Program-made: the position numbers and the translations under genes | Shown: positions 18,602-27,653 of the stretch, piece by piece | How positions within the stretch are numbered: position 1 is the stretch's first letter | Layout: every line of letters starts with the position of its first letter | The notes under the pieces: model-generated | What the model was told of the DNA's origin: nothing | What the model saw: the letters and a program-made list of their open reading frames with translations, nothing else | The model's database searches: none | NCBI RefSeq assembly: GCF_023051165.1 | Contig: NZ_JALKIG010000002.1 | Coordinates: 59,883-123,882 of the forward strand | Direction of reading: 5' to 3' | Length of the DNA: 64,000 nucleotides | Source: Veillonella sp. KGMB01456 | GTDB taxonomy: Bacteria; Bacillota; Negativicutes; Veillonellales; Veillonellaceae

Positions 18602-19849
18602 ATGAATTTAGATAGTATACGGGACGAAGCTTTGCGTATGGCAGAGCCTCAATTTAAACAGTTTGAACCAATTGCCTTGCACAATACTAAGAAGGTGTTG
18701 GAAGCCTTTAAAGAATGTCAGCTCAGTGATTATCACTTCAACGGCTCCAGCGGTTACGGTTATAATGACAGTGGTCGTGAAAAGTTGGACGAAGTGTTCG
18801 CACATGTGTTTAAAGCGGAAAAGGCCTTAGTACGTGCCCATTTCGTGTCGGGCACGCATGCTTTGGCAACGACGTTAATCGCATTGCTCGGCAGCGGTAA
18901 GCAAGGTAAAGAGTTTGTGTATGCTGTAGGCGCCCCGTATGATACGATGCAGTCTGTCATCGGTGTACCCCATCCTGTGCGCAATTCTTTAGTGGAACGG
19001 GGCTTTATTTATAAAGAAGTACCGCTAAAAGACAATACCTATGATTTGGACGGTATTGCCGAAGCCGTAACCGAAAATACCCGGGTAGTCGTAATTCAAC
19101 GCTCGCGCGGTTACAGTACCCGTGAACCACTTTCCGTTACGGATATTGAAAAAATCTGTAAAGTAGTTAAAGCCAAGAATCCCGAAACAATTTGTTTCGT
19201 AGATAATTGTTATGGCGAATTTACCGAAATGTCGGAACCGCTTGAACACGGTGCCGATATCATGGCCGGTTCTCTAATTAAAAATGCCGGCGGCGGTATT
19301 GCTCCGACCGGTGGTTATGTAGCCGGTAAAGAATCGTTGGTTGAAGACGTGGCTTATGAATTGACCGCACCGGGCTTAGGTGACCACATGGGTTCCTATT
19401 CGCCGGGCTATCGCTTGTTCTTCCAAGGCTTATTCTTGGCACCTCATGTTGTGTTGCAGGCCTTGAAGGGGGCTGTATATACAGCAGCGGTGGGTACACT
19501 TCTTGGCTATGAAGTATTCCCTAAAGTGGATTCCCCTCGATTTGATTTAATTCAGGCAATTAATTTGCATAATGCGGATGAAATGGAGCAATTCTGCCGC
19601 GGTATGCAAGCTTACTCGCCGGTAGATGCTCATGTGCGTCCCGTACCGGGTGATATGCCGGGCTATACGGATCAAATTATCATGGCCGGCGGCACCTTTG
19701 TACAGGGTTCATCCATCGAACTCAGTGCGGACGGTCCGGTTCGTCCACCGTATACTATCTTCATGCAGGGCGGCCTTGTATTTGAACATTCAATGCTCGG
19801 TATTTTGGGCGCTGCGGAAGAAATCTTAGCTAATCGTAAAGCCGAGTAA
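18602..19849 (+). CDS. Methionine gamma-lyase family PLP enzyme (YnbB / aluminium-resistance type)
   Basis: A fold-type I PLP-dependent protein of the family annotated as aluminium resistance or methionine gamma-lyase-like in Firmicutes. From the ATG at 18602 it is 415 residues; a 12-residue longer start at 18566 lacks a ribosome site. FVSGTHALATTL and the Asp in FVDNCYGEF fit the PLP pocket, and the Schiff-base lysine is probably in GSLIKNAGGG. The reaction of this family is not well defined. In Bacillus the homologue also sits near miaA and hflX, matching this context. Confidence 0.85.
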   Translation: MNLDSIRDEALRMAEPQFKQFEPIALHNTKKVLEAFKECQLSDYHFNGSSGYGYNDSGREKLDEVFAHVFKAEKALVRAHFVSGTHALATTLIALLGSGKQGKEFVYAVGAPYDTMQSVIGVPHPVRNSLVERGFIYKEVPLKDNTYDLDGIAEAVTENTRVVVIQRSRGYSTREPLSVTDIEKICKVVKAKNPETICFVDNCYGEFTEMSEPLEHGADIMAGSLIKNAGGGIAPTGGYVAGKESLVEDVAYELTAPGLGDHMGSYSPGYRLFFQGLFLAPHVVLQALKGAVYTAAVGTLLGYEVFPKVDSPRFDLIQAINLHNADEMEQFCRGMQAYSPVDAHVRPVPGDMPGYTDQIIMAGGTFVQGSSIELSADGPVRPPYTIFMQGGLVFEHSMLGILGAAEEILANRKAE

Positions 19850-20188
19850 GCTTTCAGAGCCTGTGAGGGTTATCCTTAAGTTTTAGTATAATTGTAAATT
19901 TAAGACGTAAAATAAGGCGTAATATAGGATGTAATGTGATTCCAAAAATCATAAGATTAAGATATCTCTATATATTACGCCTGTTTTATGGTATACTAAC
20001 TGTTGCTTTAGTATAGTGATACTGCTAATTTTTATAATTGTGAGCTTCGGTTTTTATATGAATTAGCAATCATTTTAAAGCATTTGTGTATTTTATATTT
20101 TTATTGTCGGTATATACATATTCGGACTTTCACTCTGTATGATGTATTATTGAGTTTACCAGGTCAAGCGACCACAGAAGGAGAAAGC
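19850..20188 (+). other. Intergenic leader with a long inverted repeat
   Basis: No gene seen. AGGCGTAATATA (19915-19926) and TATATTACGCCT (19971-19982) form a perfect 12-bp inverted repeat around a 44-base loop, with further imperfect pairing outside (TAAAATA / GTTTTA). Immediately after it is an extended -10 (TGG-TATACT, TATACT at 19992-19997), which would place a transcript start near 20004 and a leader of about 185 bases on mnmA. The repeat could end the upstream transcript or be an operator. Confidence 0.5.
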
Positions 20189-21250
20189 ATGGAAAACGTT
20201 GTAGCAGTTGCAATGAGTGGGGGCGTAGACAGCTCCTTAACAGCGTCGATGCTGTTAGAACAAGGGTATAAGGTATTTGGGATTACCTTGCGTTTATGGG
20301 TAAGTGACACGGATCCTGATGATGTGCCACTCGCCGTAACGGACGCTAAGAAAATGTGTGATTTTCTTGGCATTGAGCATCATGTAGTCGATGCTCGAGA
20401 TGTTTTTTACGATAATGTCGTAGATTATTTTGTTAATGAGTATGCCGCCGGGCGCACACCGAATCCTTGTGTATTCTGTAATAAAAATATAAAATTTGAT
20501 TTGTTATTAAATCGTGCTCTTGAATTGGGCGCATCCCATATGGTAACCGGTCACTATGCACAAGTGCGTTATAATGAAGCAACGAAGCTCTATGAACTTC
20601 ACAAAGGTGCGGATCCGTCCAAGGATCAGAGTTATGTATTGTATACCTTAAATCAGCACATTTTGAGCCATTTGATGTTCCCATTAGGTGCGCAGAAGAA
20701 GACATTGACTCGCGCCATGGCTAATGACCGTGATTTACCGGTAGCGAATAAGCCGGACAGCGAAGATATTTGTTTCTTGCCTAACCATAATTATCAGGGC
20801 TTTATTCAGAAGCAGTTATCTGAACCTGCTAAATCGGGCAATATTGTTCATGAAAATGGTGAGATTTTAGGCCGTCACAACGGTTTATTCAACTATACCA
20901 TCGGCCAGCGTAAAGGTCTCGGTGTTGCCTATAAATATCCACTTTATGTAGTTCGTCTTGATGGTGAAAAGAATGAAGTCATTGTAGGACCGGACGAAAG
21001 TTTGTTTACAAACCGTATGATTTGTAAACATTACAATTTCTTATCCGGCATGATTCCTCAGGAATTACATGCATCCGGTAAGATTCGCTATGCAGCCGAA
21101 CCTTCGCCATGTGTAGCCCGTATTCTTGATGATGAAACAATGGAAGTTATTTTTGAAAAGCCGCAACGCGCGATCACACCGGGCCAATCGGTAGCCTTCT
21201 ATGAAGGAACTCAATTACTTGGCGGCGGTGTTATTGAAACTGTTTGCTAG
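20189..21250 (+). CDS. mnmA: tRNA-specific 2-thiouridylase
   Basis: Thiolates U34 of tRNA-Lys, -Glu and -Gln using a persulfide sulfur. The start at 20189 follows AAGGAG (20178-20183); the frame is open further upstream but that part lacks family similarity. It is 353 residues. The PP-loop SGGVDSS is near residues 9-15, the catalytic cysteines are in NPCVFCNKNIKF and SEDICFLP, and SKDQSYVLY and YTIGQRKGLG are conserved. A clear terminator follows. Confidence 0.96.
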   Translation: MENVVAVAMSGGVDSSLTASMLLEQGYKVFGITLRLWVSDTDPDDVPLAVTDAKKMCDFLGIEHHVVDARDVFYDNVVDYFVNEYAAGRTPNPCVFCNKNIKFDLLLNRALELGASHMVTGHYAQVRYNEATKLYELHKGADPSKDQSYVLYTLNQHILSHLMFPLGAQKKTLTRAMANDRDLPVANKPDSEDICFLPNHNYQGFIQKQLSEPAKSGNIVHENGEILGRHNGLFNYTIGQRKGLGVAYKYPLYVVRLDGEKNEVIVGPDESLFTNRMICKHYNFLSGMIPQELHASGKIRYAAEPSPCVARILDDETMEVIFEKPQRAITPGQSVAFYEGTQLLGGGVIETVC

Positions 21251-21294
21251 TTTAAGCTAAAGCGGTAACTTAAGAAGCTGCTAACTAGTCAAGA

Positions 21295-21328
21295 AGCCTG
21301 TAACCGAGAGGGGTTACAGGCTTTCTCA
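21295..21328 (+). terminator. Terminator after mnmA
   Basis: AGCCTGTAACC (21295-21305) pairs with GGTTACAGGCT (21312-21322), 11 bp, with a 6-base loop, then TTCTC. The 200 bases between it and lepA hold several TATAAT-like hexamers (for example 21361-21366) but no gene. Confidence 0.8.
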
Positions 21329-21531
21329 TTGCACTAATAGACGATATGCCATAGTAATGTTATAATATTATGATAGATTATATTATATGTATATAGTAAG
21401 CACACTTAAACTAGAATTATTCAATAATTTTAGTTCTTTTATATTGGTTTAGATTTATTGATTGCTCAACCGTTGCTCATCCTAAATTATTGAGAATGAC
21501 GTGGTTAAGCTAACTATGAGGAGAATGGAAC

Positions 21532-23334
21532 ATGGTAACTGAACATATTCGCAATTTCTGCATTATTGCCCATATAGACCACGGGAAATCCACCTTGGCT
21601 GACCGTTTAATAGAAGCAACGGGAACGCTCACAAAGCGTGAAATGGAAGCTCAGGTGCTTGACTCCATGGACTTGGAAAGAGAACGTGGGATTACAATCA
21701 AAGCGCAATCCGTTCGTTTATTGCATACAGCTAAAGACGGCAAGCAGTACACCTTAAATTTAATTGACACTCCGGGTCATGTTGACTTCAGCTATGAAGT
21801 ATCCCGTTCCTTGGCTGCCTGTGAAGGGGCTTTGCTTGTTGTGGATGCCGCGCAAGGCGTAGAAGCGCAAACCTTGGCTAATGTATATTTGGCATTGGAA
21901 CATGACTTGGAAATTATTCCGGTTATTAACAAAATCGACTTACCGAGTGCCGACGTAGATCGAGTAAAAAAAGAAATTGAAGATATTATCGGTCTCGATG
22001 CATCCGATGCTATTTTGGCCAGTGCCAAGTCCGGTATTGGTATTCAAGATATCTTGGAAGCCATCGTAGAACGCATTCCGGCTCCGGAAGATAAATCCGA
22101 TCAGCCGACCAGAGCCCTTATTTTTGACTCCCGCTTTGACTCTTACAAAGGTGCTATTGCCTATGTACGAGTTAAAGAAGGGTCCCTCAAAAAACGTGAC
22201 ATTATTCGCATGATGCACGATCAAAAAGACTTTGAAGTGACTGAACTCGGTGTTTTCACACCGAACTTGTTGCCGGTGGATGAATTAACTTGTGGCAGCG
22301 TAGGTTGCGTGGCCGCAAGCATTAAGAACGTAGGCGATTGTCATGTAGGCGATACCATTACGAAAGCGGATGATCCGGCGGCGGAACCGTTACCGGGCTA
22401 TCGTAAAGCCGTATCCATGGTGTATTGTGGTCTCTATCCGACTGACAGTAAAGATTATGACAACCTCCGTGATGCCCTTGAAAAGCTGAATTTGAACGAC
22501 GCGGCTCTCGAGTACGAACCGGAAACATCTATTGCCTTGGGCTTCGGTTTCCGTTGCGGCTTCCTCGGCCTCTTGCACATGGACGTTATTCAGGAACGTT
22601 TGGAACGGGAATACAATTTAACGTTAATTACGACGGCACCGAGCGTAAACTACAAAGTGCATAAAACAAACGGTGAGATTTTGGAAATCGACAATCCGTC
22701 CAAATTGCCGCCACCAACAGAAATTGACTTTATCGAAGAACCGTATGTTAAGGCTACGACCATCGTACCTAAGGACTTCGTCGGGGCCATTATGGAATTG
22801 TCCCAGGATAAACGCGGTGAATACCAATCCATGGAATATTTGGATGAAACTCGTGTTTCTATCGTATATCATTTGCCATTGGGCGAAATCATTTACGATT
22901 ACTTCGATAAATTGAAATCCGCCACTAAGGGTTATGCATCCTTAGACTATGAACTCATCGGTTATCAGGCATCTCCGATGGTTAAAATGGATATTCTCTT
23001 GAATGGTGAACCGGTGGATGCGTTGAGTATCATCGTTCATAAAGATAGAGCGGCTACCCGCGGTCGTGCGTTGGCTGAAAAGCTTAAAGAATTGATTCCG
23101 CGTCAAATGTTTGAAATTCCGATTCAGGCAGCTGTCGGTAATAAAATCGTAGCTCGTGAAACGGTTAAAGCATGGCGTAAAGACGTTTTGGCTAAATGTT
23201 ACGGCGGTGATATCAGTCGTAAACGTAAATTGTTGGAAAAACAAAAAGAAGGTAAGAAGCGTATGAAGGCAGTAGGTAGCGTAGAAATTCCGCAGGAAGC
23301 GTTCATGGCTATTCTTAAAGTTGATGACAAGTAA
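21532..23334 (+). CDS. lepA: Elongation factor 4 (LepA)
   Basis: Translational GTPase that back-translocates or remodels ribosomes. At 600 residues it has the standard length. G1 is [10 protein letters not shown]2 is RERGITI, G3 is DTPGHVDF, G4 is NKIDLP and G5 is SAKSGIG. The LepA-specific C-terminal domain shows [12 protein letters not shown] and ending [18 protein letters not shown] text (here [20 protein letters not shown]). The gene has its own leader and is followed by hemW, the same order as in Bacillus. Confidence 0.97.
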   Translation: MVTEHIRNFCIIAHIDHGKSTLADRLIEATGTLTKREMEAQVLDSMDLERERGITIKAQSVRLLHTAKDGKQYTLNLIDTPGHVDFSYEVSRSLAACEGALLVVDAAQGVEAQTLANVYLALEHDLEIIPVINKIDLPSADVDRVKKEIEDIIGLDASDAILASAKSGIGIQDILEAIVERIPAPEDKSDQPTRALIFDSRFDSYKGAIAYVRVKEGSLKKRDIIRMMHDQKDFEVTELGVFTPNLLPVDELTCGSVGCVAASIKNVGDCHVGDTITKADDPAAEPLPGYRKAVSMVYCGLYPTDSKDYDNLRDALEKLNLNDAALEYEPETSIALGFGFRCGFLGLLHMDVIQERLEREYNLTLITTAPSVNYKVHKTNGEILEIDNPSKLPPPTEIDFIEEPYVKATTIVPKDFVGAIMELSQDKRGEYQSMEYLDETRVSIVYHLPLGEIIYDYFDKLKSATKGYASLDYELIGYQASPMVKMDILLNGEPVDALSIIVHKDRAATRGRALAEKLKELIPRQMFEIPIQAAVGNKIVARETVKAWRKDVLAKCYGGDISRKRKLLEKQKEGKKRMKAVGSVEIPQEAFMAILKVDDK

Positions 23335-23437
23335 GGCAGTAAATGAGTTGGCAAGCCTAGATGGATTTTTAAGAATACAGGTTATACTGACTCTGCTGTT
23401 TGACTGATTTATATTAAAAAGATAAAGGAGATTGTGT

Positions 23438-24616
23438 ATGGATTCCACATTCACACCCTCTTTTGCGACGTCTCGGGATATGGGGGTGTACCTTCATATC
23501 CCGTTTTGTCGTAAAAAATGTTCCTATTGTGACTTTGCCTCTTACGAAGGGTTAGAGGCGTATTACGATGATTATGTTGATGCCTTGTGCGATGAAATTA
23601 AACTATGGGCTTCGACGTATCCGGAAAGTGCCAAGATACCGGTGAATACCATCTACTTCGGTGGGGGTACGCCTACACAGTTATCCCTCAGTCAATTGGA
23701 GCAGATTTTAAATACCCTATATACCTATTATCCTTGTGATTCGGTGCGCGAATTATCCATGGAAGCTAATCCCGGTGAAATCGACATTGAATATTTAAAA
23801 GGGCTGAAATCTTTAGGCGTTACTCGTCTGAGCTACGGCGTACAGACCTTTGACGATAATTTGTTGCAGCTACTGAGACGTGGTCATAATGCGCATATGG
23901 CCAAACAAGCGATTACCGATGCACTGTCGGTAGGTTTTCAGTCGGTAAGCGGTGATTTGATTTATGCCTTACCGGGACAGACGTTAAAAGACATAAAGAC
24001 CAATGTAGCAACATTGCTTAATTTAGGTGTCAGTCATATATCTATTTACGGCTTACAGTTGGAAGAGGGGACCAACCTTCATAAACAGGTGGAACTTGGT
24101 CAGCTCGATTTGCCATCGGATGATGAAAATGAAGCTATGTACGATTGTATGCTTGATGAATTGAAGGTTCATGGCTTCGAACGGTATGAAATTTCCAATT
24201 TTACCAACAATGGATCTTATAGCTATCATAATCTACGCTATTGGCAGTATAAAGAGTACTTGGCTTTTGGTGCCGGTGCCTATTCTTTTTATAAAGATGT
24301 ACGGCGCAATAATGAACCGTATGTGGTGCCTTATATTAATCGGCTGCGCCAGAATTTATTGCCCATTGTATTCGAAGCGACTATCAGTGAAAACCGTGCG
24401 GTAGAGGACTTTTGTTTCTTAGCATTGCGGACCAAGTGGGGCCTTTCTGAAAAAGCTTTTAAAGAACGATTTAATGAGTCTGTTCAAGATATTTTCGGCG
24501 ATGAAATAGTGCACTTAATAAAGCAAAGGTTATTGGTAGAAACCGAAGAAGGCTGGCGACTCACGCGTGACGGCGCTAAACACGGTAATTATGTGTTCAG
24601 TCAATTTATACGCTAA
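23438..24616 (+). CDS. hemW: Heme chaperone HemW (radical SAM, formerly annotated as coproporphyrinogen oxidase)
   Basis: The start at 23438 follows AAAGGAG (23424-23430), and gives 392 residues. The radical SAM cluster motif CRKKCSYCDF (CxxxCxxC) is at about residues 25-34, with YFGGGTPTQL after it. Like HemW and unlike true HemN it is short and has the simple HIPFC start. It probably inserts heme into respiratory or catalase-like proteins rather than oxidising coproporphyrinogen. It follows lepA as in many Firmicutes. Confidence 0.9.
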   Translation: MDSTFTPSFATSRDMGVYLHIPFCRKKCSYCDFASYEGLEAYYDDYVDALCDEIKLWASTYPESAKIPVNTIYFGGGTPTQLSLSQLEQILNTLYTYYPCDSVRELSMEANPGEIDIEYLKGLKSLGVTRLSYGVQTFDDNLLQLLRRGHNAHMAKQAITDALSVGFQSVSGDLIYALPGQTLKDIKTNVATLLNLGVSHISIYGLQLEEGTNLHKQVELGQLDLPSDDENEAMYDCMLDELKVHGFERYEISNFTNNGSYSYHNLRYWQYKEYLAFGAGAYSFYKDVRRNNEPYVVPYINRLRQNLLPIVFEATISENRAVEDFCFLALRTKWGLSEKAFKERFNESVQDIFGDEIVHLIKQRLLVETEEGWRLTRDGAKHGNYVFSQFIR

Positions 24617-24629
24617 GTAAAAGGTGTAA

Positions 24630-24672
24630 AGGCTCTTAGAAGTTTTACGAAACTCAAGACTTTTAAGAGTCT
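24630..24672 (+). terminator. Hairpin after hemW, probable terminator
   Basis: A 14-bp stem including two G-U pairs, AGGCTCTTAGAAGT (24630-24643) with ACTTTTAAGAGTCT (24659-24672). No strong U-run follows, so termination may be weak. Confidence 0.5.
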
Positions 24673-24721
24673 TACATTCAGTATATGATTCTTAAATTGC
24701 AATATGAAATTTAAAATTTAT

Positions 24722-24752
24722 ATTGACAAACAGGTGAGAGTTTTAGTATTAT
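24722..24752 (+). promoter_or_regulatory. Promoter of the tRNA-Ala gene
   Basis: TTGACA at 24722-24727, with TAGTAT (24744-24749, spacing 16) or TATTAT (24747-24752, spacing 19) as the -10. The tRNA begins about 17 bases downstream. Confidence 0.7.
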
Positions 24753-24768
24753 GTAATCTGTAATGCAC

Positions 24769-24844
<76 letters not shown>

Positions 24845-24852
24845 CATTAGAA

Positions 24853-24877
24853 ACCGCACAGAGGTGCGGTTTTTTTA
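24853..24877 (+). terminator. Terminator of the tRNA-Ala transcript
   Basis: ACCGCAC (24853-24859), loop AGAG, GTGCGGT (24864-24870), then a run of seven T. Confidence 0.92.
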
Positions 24878-24990
24878 TTTTCATCTTTGCAGTTCAGATA
24901 TTATTAAATTATTGATTAATATGATAAAATAATGAAAATGATTTTATATCATTATTTTTTATATTATTGTTTTAGCTGGGAGGTTGGAGA

Positions 24991-25575
24991 ATGAAAAAGT
25001 TAGTGTTACTGTTAGTGGTTTTAGTGTTTGGCATCATTGTGGGTGGCTGTAGTAATTCGATAGATAGCTTAATCGGTGGGGACAAGAATGCCAATGTATT
25101 TACCGATCAGGGTTTAGCCAATAAGATTATGGATGACCTGAAGAATAGGCCGGAGTTGAAGGGCCATGATTTGAAAGCAATGGACGATATTTATCTGATG
25201 TATCATAAGGAAACCGGCATGACCGGCAGAATTGATGTGCAAAAACCGGGCACAACAGATCAGGTTGTTCGTTATGATTATAAGGACGGAAAATGGTCTG
25301 ATCCGAAACCGCTCGAATTAATCGGTCCCGGTAAATTAGAAGAAAATCTGGGAGATTTAAACAGTATTGATTTTAATAAAGTAACAGATATCTATAAAGT
25401 CGCCGAAGAAAAAGCTAAGAGCATTGAAGGCGGTAAAGTAGAAGACGTTATATGGTACGATTATCGTATTAATCGGGGCGTTTTTGAAGCCACTATAAAA
25501 ATAAACGGCACCAAGGAAAGATATGCATTAAGATTTGATGCGCAAGGCAATTTTATAAAGGAAATTAAAGAGTAA
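24991..25575 (+). CDS. Hypothetical lipoprotein
   Basis: A 194-residue protein starting with a lipoprotein signal: two Lys, a hydrophobic core, then VGGC with the lipidated Cys at residue 20. The mature part is charged with no further membrane helix. It has two roughly similar halves reminiscent of PepSY-like modules (DIYLMYHKETGMTGRIDV and later VIWYDYRINRGVFEATIKI), but this is only a visual impression. It has its own strong AT-rich upstream region, GGGAGG ribosome site and terminator, so it is monocistronic. Function unknown. Confidence 0.8.
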   Translation: MKKLVLLLVVLVFGIIVGGCSNSIDSLIGGDKNANVFTDQGLANKIMDDLKNRPELKGHDLKAMDDIYLMYHKETGMTGRIDVQKPGTTDQVVRYDYKDGKWSDPKPLELIGPGKLEENLGDLNSIDFNKVTDIYKVAEEKAKSIEGGKVEDVIWYDYRINRGVFEATIKINGTKERYALRFDAQGNFIKEIKE

Positions 25576-25582
25576 ATTGCGG

Positions 25583-25614
25583 AGAGTAGTAGCCTCAGAG
25601 CTGCTACTCTTTTT
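25583..25614 (+). terminator. Terminator after the lipoprotein gene
   Basis: AGAGTAGTAGC (25583-25593) pairs with GCTGCTACTCT (25600-25610), followed by TTTT. Confidence 0.88.
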
Positions 25615-25802
25615 CTGTAATATAATGGTTAAGGCGCGCATAATAGAGAGAAACAAATAATTAAATCATTAGAGTCGTTGCCGTAACTGACTTATTTATA
25701 GTTTTCATTGGTAATCTAACTTAACTTGTCATAGATATACATTCGTGGTATGCTTTTACTGTTATAAAATATGTTAAACTTATAAGGTTAGGAAGATAAA
25801 GT

Positions 25803-26528
25803 ATGAAAGATTATGTAAATTTTGGCTGGCGAGCCTGCTTTGCCGGCATTATTTTTGATTTGTTAAGTTTATGTGCCGTATTCTTAGTGAGTAAAGGTAT
25901 TTACGGATATGTAACGGGTGACAGATTCTACCTCGTTTCCGGTGTCGTATTGTTTGCGGTTATTACTATTGCAGGGCTCTTATGCCGCAATTTATATACT
26001 AAAGGACTGACAAAACGTTTTCCCGACACCAATGTATCCAACAGTGCCTTTCTTTTTGTTTTGTATGGTGTAGCTTTGACGATAGCCATTGTGTTGGGGA
26101 TTATAGCCATGCTCATTATGGTTCTTTTGATGCAGGAAATGCAGTCGGGGCAGTTGGCCGACACCTATAACGGCATTAACATTTACGTTCTTTATATGGG
26201 GGCTTCCGCAGCTACATATTTTTATTTCCTTCTTTATACAACAGCCAGCGTCGAATATGTGTGGCGCCGCTTTTTACAAAAGAATCTCGCCTTATTGCAA
26301 ACGGAAGCAGCCAAAGATACGGTGGATGCTTCCGATGTGGTAACGGCCATTATTGAGGCCGGTGAATCAGGTTTAGATAACAGTGGTCTAAAGAAACTGG
26401 GCGATGTGGATGATTTTAAAGAAAAAGTCCAAAGCGCCACCGGTAAAAAGGTTTATAACGCTGATTCCGATGTACATACTGCAGATGACGAAGCCATGGA
26501 AGTGGAAGGCTCTAAGAGCTCGATTTAA
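25803..26528 (+). CDS. Hypothetical four-helix membrane protein
   Basis: A 241-residue protein with about four hydrophobic segments (roughly residues 12-32, 45-62, 78-105 and 122-145) followed by a soluble C-terminal tail of about 85 residues rich in Asp, Glu and Lys. I do not recognise a family. It stands alone between two terminators. An AGGAAG ribosome site lies close to the ATG. Confidence 0.75.
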   Translation: MKDYVNFGWRACFAGIIFDLLSLCAVFLVSKGIYGYVTGDRFYLVSGVVLFAVITIAGLLCRNLYTKGLTKRFPDTNVSNSAFLFVLYGVALTIAIVLGIIAMLIMVLLMQEMQSGQLADTYNGINIYVLYMGASAATYFYFLLYTTASVEYVWRRFLQKNLALLQTEAAKDTVDASDVVTAIIEAGESGLDNSGLKKLGDVDDFKEKVQSATGKKVYNADSDVHTADDEAMEVEGSKSSI

Positions 26529-26544
26529 TGCTTTTTTACGATTT

Positions 26545-26576
26545 AATCCCGGTTTAATTGAACCGGGATTTTTTTT
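26545..26576 (+). terminator. Terminator after the membrane protein gene
   Basis: AATCCCGGTT (26545-26554) pairs with AACCGGGATT (26561-26570), loop TAATTG, then eight T. Confidence 0.92.
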
Positions 26577-26615
26577 AAAATTTTTTAGTCAGTTTAATCA
26601 TAACTTTTAGTTATT

Positions 26616-26633
26616 TTGTGATATATGTCACAA
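26616..26633 (+). promoter_or_regulatory. CRP/FNR-superfamily (HcpR-like) binding site
   Basis: TTGTGA-TATATG-TCACAA has perfect half-sites with a 6-base centre. This matches the CRP consensus TGTGA-N6-TCACA and the similar motif described for HcpR nitrosative-stress regulators. A TATAAT (26661-26666) lies downstream with no good -35, so the site, centred about 48 bases before the expected start point, is placed to activate the nitrite/sulfite reductase-like gene at 26782. A second inverted repeat, TTGTATC/GATACAA (26720-26740), lies in the leader. Confidence 0.65.
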
Positions 26634-26781
26634 CTCGATAAAATAATAATATGATACAAATATAATAGTGAATTATAGGTAACGGCATACGATGTAAGGC
26701 TTGCCGATACAGTATCCGTTTGTATCGAATCGAGATACAACAATATACGTTTATTGTTAATCAAATGACTAAGGAGTACAC

Positions 26782-27405
26782 ATGAAAACATCCGTTATTT
26801 TACATTCTTTATTCAGTGAGTTTTCACGCGTCCAATTACATGCCATTATTGATTTGGCTGATAAATATAAGGGGAATTTCCGCATCGTAGCTACAGGCAT
26901 TCAGATTTATGACATTACCAAGGAAGATAAGGCAGCTATTTTAGAACAATTGCCGGAAGGGGTTCAACAAGTTAAGCATGCGGCGGTTAATTCGGTGACC
27001 GCTTGTCGCGGTACGGACGGTTGTTCCCACGCCTTTATGCAGACGATTCCGGTAGCTAAATATATTGATGAACATCATTTCGGTGAAGATATGCCTAATA
27101 AACTTCGCATCGGTATCAGCGGTTGTCCCCGTTGTTGCGCCGAACCGATGATTAAAGATATCGGTTTATACGGCTTGCCGGACGGCTATGTGCTGGTGGC
27201 CGGCGGTAAAAGCGGTAATCGGCCTAAAGGCGGCGAAGTATTTGCCAAAAAACTAACGCCTGAAGAAGCACAAGACAAAATCGAGTTTTTATTACAATGG
27301 TACAAAGATAACGCTATGCCGAAAGAAAAATTCGATCATATGTTGGCCCGTTTGGGTAATCCCTTTGAAAACGCTGAAGTTGCGCCGCAGGTAGATGCTG
27401 AATAA
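26782..27405 (+). CDS. Single-domain nitrite/sulfite reductase-like siroheme [4Fe-4S] protein
   Basis: A 207-residue protein carrying one ferredoxin-like half-domain and one siroheme/[4Fe-4S] domain, about half the size of assimilatory enzymes. Cluster cysteines are seen in TACRGTDGCSHA (about residues 74-85) and SGCPRCCAEP (about 114-123), in the C-X5-C ... C-X3-C pattern apart from an extra Cys. It may act in electron transfer or in reduction of nitrite, sulfite or nitric oxide-derived compounds; substrate cannot be told. It is monocistronic, with AAGGAG before the ATG and a CRP/HcpR-like site upstream. Confidence 0.8.
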   Translation: MKTSVILHSLFSEFSRVQLHAIIDLADKYKGNFRIVATGIQIYDITKEDKAAILEQLPEGVQQVKHAAVNSVTACRGTDGCSHAFMQTIPVAKYIDEHHFGEDMPNKLRIGISGCPRCCAEPMIKDIGLYGLPDGYVLVAGGKSGNRPKGGEVFAKKLTPEEAQDKIEFLLQWYKDNAMPKEKFDHMLARLGNPFENAEVAPQVDAE

Positions 27406-27462
27406 AAGCAAACCGGTCTTTGAAATACACATGATTTAAAGTTATATAGCAATAAATTTATG

Positions 27463-27507
27463 AACTCTTTTAAGGTGGAATTACATTTCCCTTAAAAGAG
27501 TTTTTCT
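27463..27507 (+). terminator. Terminator after the siroheme protein gene
   Basis: AACTCTTTTAAGG (27463-27475) pairs with CCTTAAAAGAGTT (27490-27502), followed by TTTCTTTTT; the mirrored T-rich stem could also work on the other strand. Confidence 0.85.
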
Positions 27508-27653
27508 TTTTCCAAGACGATTGATGTATAATATGGATATGAAAAATAGCGTTTTTGGCTATTACTGTTTTACATGCATTAAGACGACTATATAGTGATA
27601 TTATGGGGTTAAAGCAGAGTATCATTCTACATAGCCGGTGATTCGAGGACATT

